The notes under the pieces are model-generated. The model searched no databases. It was not told where the DNA came from and saw nothing but the letters and a program-made list of their open reading frames with translations. From assembly GCF_000740895.1 (NCBI RefSeq), contig NC_025262.1, forward strand, positions 736,001 through 800,000: a stretch of DNA of 64,000 nt. The letters run 5' to 3'. The stretch comes from Theileria orientalis strain Shintoku. Its lineage: Eukaryota; Apicomplexa; Aconoidasida; Piroplasmida; Theileriidae. The position numbers and the translations under genes were made by a program. Shown here piece by piece: positions 58,001 to 64,000 of this stretch; within the stretch, counting starts at the first letter, position 1; each line of letters begins with the position of its first letter.

Positions 58001-60274
58001 CTCCTCATCGGCGTTTAATATTGATGCGATTAGTGACATTTTTCTCGCGTGATTCGTCCTTATTACGTCATGAATGCTCTTAAACACTTTGGACGCCAAG
58101 TATGCATCATAATTCTTCGATATCAGCTCTGAAAATATTTATTGCCAAGTACTTGTTAGTGGTTAACATAGCCTTAGTTGCTAGTTGCTACTATTAAAGC
58201 TAGTTGCTAATCTGCCACTATTGTATGACTAGTTGCCAATCTGCCACTACTATAACTACTGCTACGACCTAGCCATTGCATTAATTACTCTTACCGTATT
58301 GTTTTTCCAGTCTCATCGTTTTCACTATTGCCTTTCTGAACGAGCTGAAGTAGAGCCTCTTCAGACTCGCGTTCCTGCTTTCGTTGAACTGCTCCAGCAC
58401 TTTCATGTTCCTGTTCTCCTTCTCCGTGTACAGCCTCAGCATGTGGTCGAACACGTACGAGCACAGGTACCTGTTGTAGTTCATTGCTGCCAGCGACCTT
58501 TTTTCCCCCTTCCTCCTCCTCTTCACTGCGTACTCGTACAACGATCTTACTCCTCTGTTAAACAGCACCATCTTGGTGAACCTTTGCGCCTTAAGGTCAT
58601 TCTCCAACTCATGTTCAATTATCTTATAGTGTTCATACAGCTTCTTAAATGAGCTTCTTTTTTGATTAATTTCCACTATGTTTCCCATATTTTTTATCAG
58701 CGTCCTTATCCACTTTCTACTCGTGTGATATTCGGACATTTTAGTCAACACTCTGTCCTTCAGGTGCCTGTTCATCTCACTCGATACCAGCCGCTCCTTC
58801 TTGCTTAACAGCATCTTGTAGTTAGCGAATTGTTTCCTAAGTGCAATTATCGTCAGTTACCAATATTACGTAATTCTACTCTATCTTTTAACACGCTTAT
58901 CGCCTCAATTGTAATAAACTGGATACCATTAACCATAAAAGCTACCTATAACTTACAGCTTATTAAATGATTTCGACTTTATATTATACTTGTATATGCT
59001 ACTTGATATCTTATACAGTGACATGTATCTCCAGTGTTCAAAATACTTTTCAGCCAACACCAACTTAATCTTCTTATCAAGACATACTTGCTTCTAAAGC
59101 GCCCGTTAGTCATATATCACTCATTACTGCAACTACCTACATCTATCAACTGTCCTTACCTGTAATATGTTTGTGTAGAAGGCGTATATTTGATATAATG
59201 CTCTCTTCTTCTGGTAATAGCGTACGAATTCATCCAACATACACACTCCTACTCTCTGGTTGTAGAAGTTAAATATTCTGTTAAACGCCCGGTTTTTGAG
59301 CATTCTAAAAGCGTTTTAGTCGTTCATTCGTCTTCTCCGCTATCTACCTGTTTCTAGCACCTACTTGTTGTGGTTATTCGTCAGGTCAGCTTCACATAAG
59401 TCCAGCCTCTTATACTTCTTCGTCAACTCATTCCATGGCAATATTATGTTACACGCTATGTTTCCTTTTATTATTAACACCAGCCTCAACAGCTACGTGT
59501 TATTTATTACTTGCGAATTAAGTTTTTTCTTCTCTTATCTACCTAATCATTCTTACTTTGTAGTTCTTCAGACTCGACTGTTTTTCCAACGTTTTAAATG
59601 CTTTCAGGCACTTCGACGACAATGACGATTCATAATATAACTTTGCCCTCAGTTCGTTGTTTTTGACTTCGTTCAACGTTAAAACCTGCACTCTCCATCT
59701 TTGTATGAGCTGTTTCATGGAATAGTCTTCTGCGTACTCCATCAACTCTTCGTACCTTTTCTTCCTACACATCGTTATCTTTCGGATCTGCTTCTAAACT
59801 ACCTTATTGGCATCAAAAACGAGTTTAACACTAATCTACAATAATGTTTTCTGCTGTACACATCTGACAGTGAATCCAATACCGAGTTTCGCACCGAGTC
59901 CTACATTAGTGCTAATTAAGTCGTATTCAAACTCAGCTTACGTGGTATGCTATGACCAGGCATCTAAAGGCCTTGTTCATCAGTTTCCTTTCCAACGGGT
60001 GAATTGCCTTTCGGATGTGTATGTTTTCACCATTGCTGTAGTCAAATGACGAACCGGCCTAAACGTATATGTACATATATTTTAATGGTTGTGATTTCAT
60101 TCAATATACTATCTATAACTATACCGTGTTCGGGTTAATTTCGTGGAACAGCGAACTTGATTGATCTTCTGGCCCATAGCCACCGACATTCAGGGTGGAA
60201 TCTCCGTTATTTAAAAAATTATTGTAAAACGGTTGAGTGTCGTCATTATAATTTTCATACGTTAAAAATCCCAT
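55083..60274 (-). CDS. Sfi1-like centrin-binding repeat protein
   Basis: A long multi-exon gene starting at the ATG at 60274. Exons can be followed through about 60132, 60058-59943, 59788-59539, smaller exons at about 59480-58975, 58835-58297, 58132-56730 and 56490-55083, with AT-rich introns between. The product is well over 1200 residues, almost entirely helical, and carries many repeats with a Trp-centred core of the Sfi1 type: LIQRWRVQV, YFEHWRYMS, FFEEWVALTAKV, FTSWKNFS, SFKLWFTSTA, LTAWHKLSR, MKVWKEHTES, YFNGWYEHYRI, LITWMELT, YYRRWVEV and SLNHWKRSH. Sfi1 forms long filaments that bind centrin at spindle poles and centrioles. The last 150 residues are Pro/Ser/Thr-rich and disordered. 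Exact exon borders between 58.8 and 59.8 kb are approximate. Confidence 0.75.
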
Positions 60275-60620
60275 CTTGTTATCAAGCTTGTGATCTTGTA
60301 TTAAAAATAGATTTAAAATTTTTTAAGACTTACATTACTATGTGTACACACCTATGTTATATTGATATAAATACAGAGGATTTGAAATCACAACATTTTA
60401 CATTTAAAATGCCTACTTAAAACTAGCGGTTTGAACCGATAGCAAATACAAAATAAATAAAAATGGGCACTATTGTAGTTGATATGCCCTATCAACTAAT
60501 ATCAGATTTATAGTATTTTTGTATATTAGTCCCCCGAATTCCACAATTCAACTGATTCAAAATTAAATTGCTTGTTGTATAAATTAATGTTTGTTGTTTT
60601 CTTCTCTAAAATTAGATAAA
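60275..60620. other. Divergent AT-rich promoter region
   Basis: This 346-bp spacer lies between the 5' ends of the Sfi1-like gene (minus) and an unknown gene (plus). It is strongly AT-rich with poly-A/T tracts. No motif, RNA gene or repeat was recognised. Confidence 0.45.
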
Positions 60621-61815
60621 ATGAAGTATATGTTCGACACTCTAAAATTAAACGGACGCAAACTCGCCAGTTACTCCAATATTTGTTCTCCGTTTGCTGT
60701 AAAATATTATAATCTAAATTATCGCAGATTATACTCTGGCACTAACGACGTTTCTTCCATGCTTGAGAGGAAGAATCTCTATTGGTGGCAGTTTAAACTG
60801 TTCTCACTTGTTCTGGCTGGCATCAGTTCATCGTACTTGGGATATGTTTTCGTCAAAAGTGGTACGTGAAAATCCTTTTATTTTTGCTGTAGACTATGAT
60901 TTTGAGCGCTTCAAGGCCAAGTTGGTTTTAAATTGGAATTCCTTGATTTACGACAACACATTGTCTGTTAAATACAAAGCTCTGCTTAATTCACGCTTCG
61001 GAACTTGTCTTTCAAAAGAATTGAACGACGAGTTGTGCAAATACTTCTTAAATATTGACCTCAAGAAAGGTACGTTATCAGGGGTGATGTGTGCATTGTC
61101 GTTCAGAGAATGGGTTTAGGCGCTCAGATGCCATATGCTTCCTCTCGGAGGTGAACATAGACGAAAAGAACAAAGTAGTCGAAGCGTTTGTTTCAAAGGG
61201 CCAGGGGGAGTCCCGGGTATGTTCGTACGTTCTAACGTTTTTTAGGACCACAAGCTTCTTTCCGGATGCACGCTGAACGAATTCGCTCAACTTGTCGAGG
61301 CTCTGGTTCTTGAGGAGAGGCTGAAGTCCAACAATGAATTTGACAATCAGCTGCTGGCGAAGTTGGTGGATATGAACATCAAAAATGTAAGTCGTGCACA
61401 CATTCGTTAATCACTTTAAGGGCTCTTATTTTTACTAGGTTTATCTATATTTTGTTGATTATATATAAGAATATAAAGTGCATATATGTTTTTCCTGTTT
61501 TAGGAGGTTAAATTGGACTGCCCCGCCTCGAATTACAGGATGAGCAATCCTCTGATAAGTGGAGTTGCCAGGAAGATGTCCGACGAGGTCGCCAAGTACA
61601 TCAAGGACCACGAGCACGAGCAGCTGTACGTCGAGCTCAAGGCCGACCTTGAGCGGAACGTTCAGCTGAAGAAGAAGCTCGAGTCTCTTTCCAGGAGCAG
61701 GAGGCTCACTGCGGCTGAACACAAGAGGCTGAACTCCATAAACGAGGAAATCGCAGCCATCAACCGGGAGATGGCCAGACTCAGACACCAGCACAGGAAG
61801 CTGTTTTTTATGTAA
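60621..61815 (+). CDS. Unknown membrane-anchored protein, probably mitochondrial
   Basis: Five exons (60621-60861, 60893-61069, 61107-61216, 61246-61386, 61504-61815) total exactly 327 codons, 326 residues. The first 45 residues carry many Lys/Arg/Tyr/Asn and almost no acids (KLNGRKLASYSN, NLNYRRLYSG), typical of a mitochondrial presequence. One membrane helix follows at about 58-80 (FKLFSLVLAGISSSYLGYVFV). The middle is helical and acidic (LNEFAQLVEALVLEERL), and the C-terminus is a charged coiled coil of about 60 residues (LYVELKADLERNVQLKKKLE, INEEIAAINREMARLRHQ). This layout fits an inner-membrane assembly or tethering factor, but I do not recognise the family. Introns are 30-117 nt; the second acceptor was chosen because the alternative TTTAG five codons later gives a stop. 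Confidence 0.65.
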
Positions 61816-61973
61816 TACACACGCATACAAATTTGTTTTCACCTGTTTTCTCGCTTCGTATTCAATTAGGTGTGTGCCAGTATGTACAATTAGCTGAAAT
61901 CTGTGCTGATACTAATGTGTTAATATAGATGTCTACTTCTATGTTAGTGTGTATTTCACAGTTCTATAGGAGG

Positions 61974-63937
61974 TTATGGCTGCTTAATGTTCACCTTCAG
62001 AAACAAGCACATAGGGCATTGGTGTAGCTCCTCTTGAATATAGACGTTGCAGTACTCGCAGAACCAACTGTCACAACTAGGGCATCTGAAGCCGACGTTG
62101 TTCCGTAGGTTGCAGCTGGAGCAAGTAACTTGTGTGTTTTCCTAACAAAGGATTAAAGCACTTAACGCATTTGTGAAACGTATATGTTTCTTTATGTACA
62201 CATGGTTGTAATAATAAGACAGTTTAACCAGTTAGTGTGTGTAATACTTAAACAGTCGAACTAGTTAGTGTGTGTAACGTACTTTGATGAATTTTTTGGG
62301 AGGTATGAGGTGATGAAAAGCCCTTGAAATATCTGGTGGTGATACCAAGTAGATTCCACAGCACTAAGAATATTTAAAGTACTGGTGATAACACTGGTAA
62401 TTCTACCAATACTAGTAACATCAGTATGTAAATGCTAGTAGTCACTGGCGATTGTTATGGTCAATCGCACCAATCAATATAAACGTCCTTACCTTACACT
62501 TAGTTGGTATGTAACACGATTTACTGTGGCACTGTGGACATATGTACGCCTTGTTTACTAGCGATGAGTGGCATACACACAGTGACACTGTTGCTGTTTT
62601 CTTCAGGGGTGGAAAAGCCACTTTTAGGAGCACTGGCTCCATCCATTTTTTCCTAAGCGAAATAAGTTTATTCCAGACAATGCTTACAGGTAACATATAT
62701 ATTTGATCGCTCACTAATAACTGAACACGGCATCTAGTATTTCAATAACCAAATGCTTAAAAGGTACTTGTGCTTACCATGGTGGAGGTGATGTGTAATT
62801 GTTGAGTAGGTGTTTCAGGTGATTTGCATCCCTTGCCACCGAATAGTTGCCTCCGGTTTCTAGGCAAATATTCTGCAAGTTAATATTAATTAGTTGGTTT
62901 TACAATAAGGGCTGTTGTACGAAACAATTGCTTAGTTTACCTATGTTTGTACCAAGTGTTACTGTATGGTTTTCATACCTTGAGGATGTATAACTCTGGC
63001 GATAGCGATATTGAATTGATTGTCAGATTGTTTTGTTTCAGCTTCTCGAGTGTTACGAGGATGTTTCCTGCGTCGAGCGTCCTGTTTGATCCGAAAATGA
63101 CCAGCACCTCTCTGGTGCTGTAACTCGGCAGTTCATACAGCATGTTCAGGCACATCTACGCTTACTTGTTAGTTCCAACTCGTGAAATACTGGGTATCTA
63201 TCAGCGTTTTACTTACTTCTAGGCCGTTTTGAAGTGACGACGGGCCATCGGCTCCTTCTTTTAGTGAGTTTCCCAATAACTCCAGCTGCTCTTCTGGATT
63301 CGTTCCCAGTTGACATATCAAGTTTGCCACTTTATTCCTCATGACTACCATTCCCAGCTGTGTGATGGGCCCCTTGCTGAACAAATCCTTGACGAACTCC
63401 TACAGTGTTACTTATCACCTGTTCAATTTATTCTTGTTTATTCAACTGTTATTAATCTTTTTACACTAACCTTGAGTGCTCCGAATGAGCAGTAAAGTCT
63501 ATCTGGCTTAAAGTCCTTTTCTAGCATCGTTTCACTCATATCAAACAATATGACCACATTCCTGCGTACCTCATTAATCCACTACTCTCAAGTGCCTGCG
63601 TACCTTATGATGCCGCGCTTTGAGATCACGTCAAGGGACTCAGACGGATGTTCATTCTCTCCTTCGGGCTCACTGTATATTCTACTCTGTGGCTTTATGA
63701 ACTGCAACTCTCCGTCCTTGTCGACCAACTGCTCCCATGATTTATCGAAGTCTACAGGTATTTGTGAGACCCGTTGGTGTGTAACGCAACTATGTAAATA
63801 AAAGGTCCATTACCTTGTTCCCAGGCATATTGCTGATATGCTTCATCGTCGTTCTCATTTTTTATATCTAACGACTGCTCAAACTCATTCAGAAGTTCCT
63901 CTAGTAAATACTTATTTGCCTTATTCTCAAATGACAT
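61974..63937 (-). CDS. GTF2H2: TFIIH core subunit p44 (SSL1)
   Basis: About eight exons from the ATG at 63937 join to roughly 400 residues. The von Willebrand A-like domain has NVVILFDMSETMLEKDFKP, ITQLGMVVMRNKVANLI, REVLVIFGSNRTLDAGNI, NLTINSISLSPELYI and ICLETGGNYSVARDANHL. A zinc region follows (SLCVCHSSLVNKAYICPQCH and SKSCYIP), then ISRAFHHLIPPKKF, and the C-terminal C4/RING-like domain (VTCSSCNL, FRCPSCDSWFCEYCNV, HQCPMCLFL). In TFIIH p44 binds and activates the XPD helicase in transcription initiation and nucleotide excision repair. With TFIIE beta this is the second general transcription factor in the window. The second intron (63603-63562, 42 nt) is bounded by an 11-nt direct repeat. 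Upstream of 63937 only 63 bp remain in the window. Confidence 0.92.
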
Positions 63938-64000
63938 TTGATCAAATGTGGGATTTTAAAAATACTTTAAAATGGAGGAATCCATAAGAATAAATAATTT

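Overview
The window reads as nuclear DNA of an apicomplexan parasite, most likely a piroplasm and probably Theileria. This is inferred from gene content and structure, since no database could be searched. The signs are very dense genes on both strands, many tiny GT-AG introns (about 29-45 nt is common), mixed base composition rather than the extreme AT bias of Plasmodium, a fused 6-phosphogluconolactonase/glucose-6-phosphate dehydrogenase, and genes whose products start with a signal peptide plus transit peptide typical of apicoplast import (an AAA ATPase of Cdc48 type at 45.65-48.95 kb and an unrecognised protein at 52.5-53.4 kb). Most entries are multi-exon models that I rebuilt by following reading frame and conserved motifs across introns.

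Layout. 0-1.5 kb: a truncated unknown gene (-). 2.1-5.7 kb: an unknown, intron-rich helical protein (+). 5.7-6.9 kb: TFIIE beta (+). 7.0-9.9 kb: bifunctional 6PGL-G6PD (-). 10.6-10.9 kb: a VMA21-like V-ATPase assembly factor (-). 11.2-12.2 kb: GET4 (-). 12.6-15.2 kb: CPSF73 (+). 15.4-17.0 kb: a seven-transmembrane protein of the GOST/GPR107-GPR180 type (+). 17.3-23.1 kb: a 1799-residue ankyrin-repeat class II histone deacetylase (-). 23.9-26.0 kb: an unknown protein (+). 26.2-29.1 kb: VPS51 (-). 29.3-30.4 kb: an NSUN-type RNA methyltransferase (+). 30.3-31.0 kb: a small unknown basic protein (-). 31.5-36.4 kb: a USP7-like deubiquitinase (+).

Second half. 36.9-42.4 kb: a giant unknown helical protein (-). 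42.6-45.2 kb: a PMS2-type MutL endonuclease (-). 45.7-49.0 kb: apicoplast Cdc48 (+). 49.1-51.5 kb: aspartyl-tRNA synthetase (-). 51.8-52.3 kb: ribosomal protein eL34 (-). 52.5-53.4 kb: the putative apicoplast unknown (+). 53.4-53.9 kb: a small zinc-binding candidate (-). 54.0-54.8 kb: a dolichol-kinase/CTP-dependent lipid kinase-like membrane protein (+). 55.1-60.3 kb: an Sfi1-like centrin-binding repeat protein (-). 60.6-61.8 kb: an unknown, probably mitochondrial, membrane protein (+). 62.0-63.9 kb: TFIIH p44 (-).

The genes form no operon and are mostly housekeeping: transcription and RNA 3' processing (TFIIE beta, TFIIH p44, CPSF73), chromatin (HDAC), DNA repair (PMS2), protein sorting (VPS51, GET4, VMA21), translation (AspRS, eL34, NSUN) and plastid protein import (Cdc48). 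The most unusual signals are structural. Two introns of the plastid Cdc48 gene sit at exactly the same position in the two Walker A loops and share 56 of 58 3'-terminal bases. The same gene appears to have a GC-AG intron. One intron of the TFIIH p44 gene is bounded by an 11-nt direct repeat. TFIIE beta carries an unexpected four-cysteine cluster, and the NSUN protein has a changed motif IV. Base composition also switches sharply from gene to gene.
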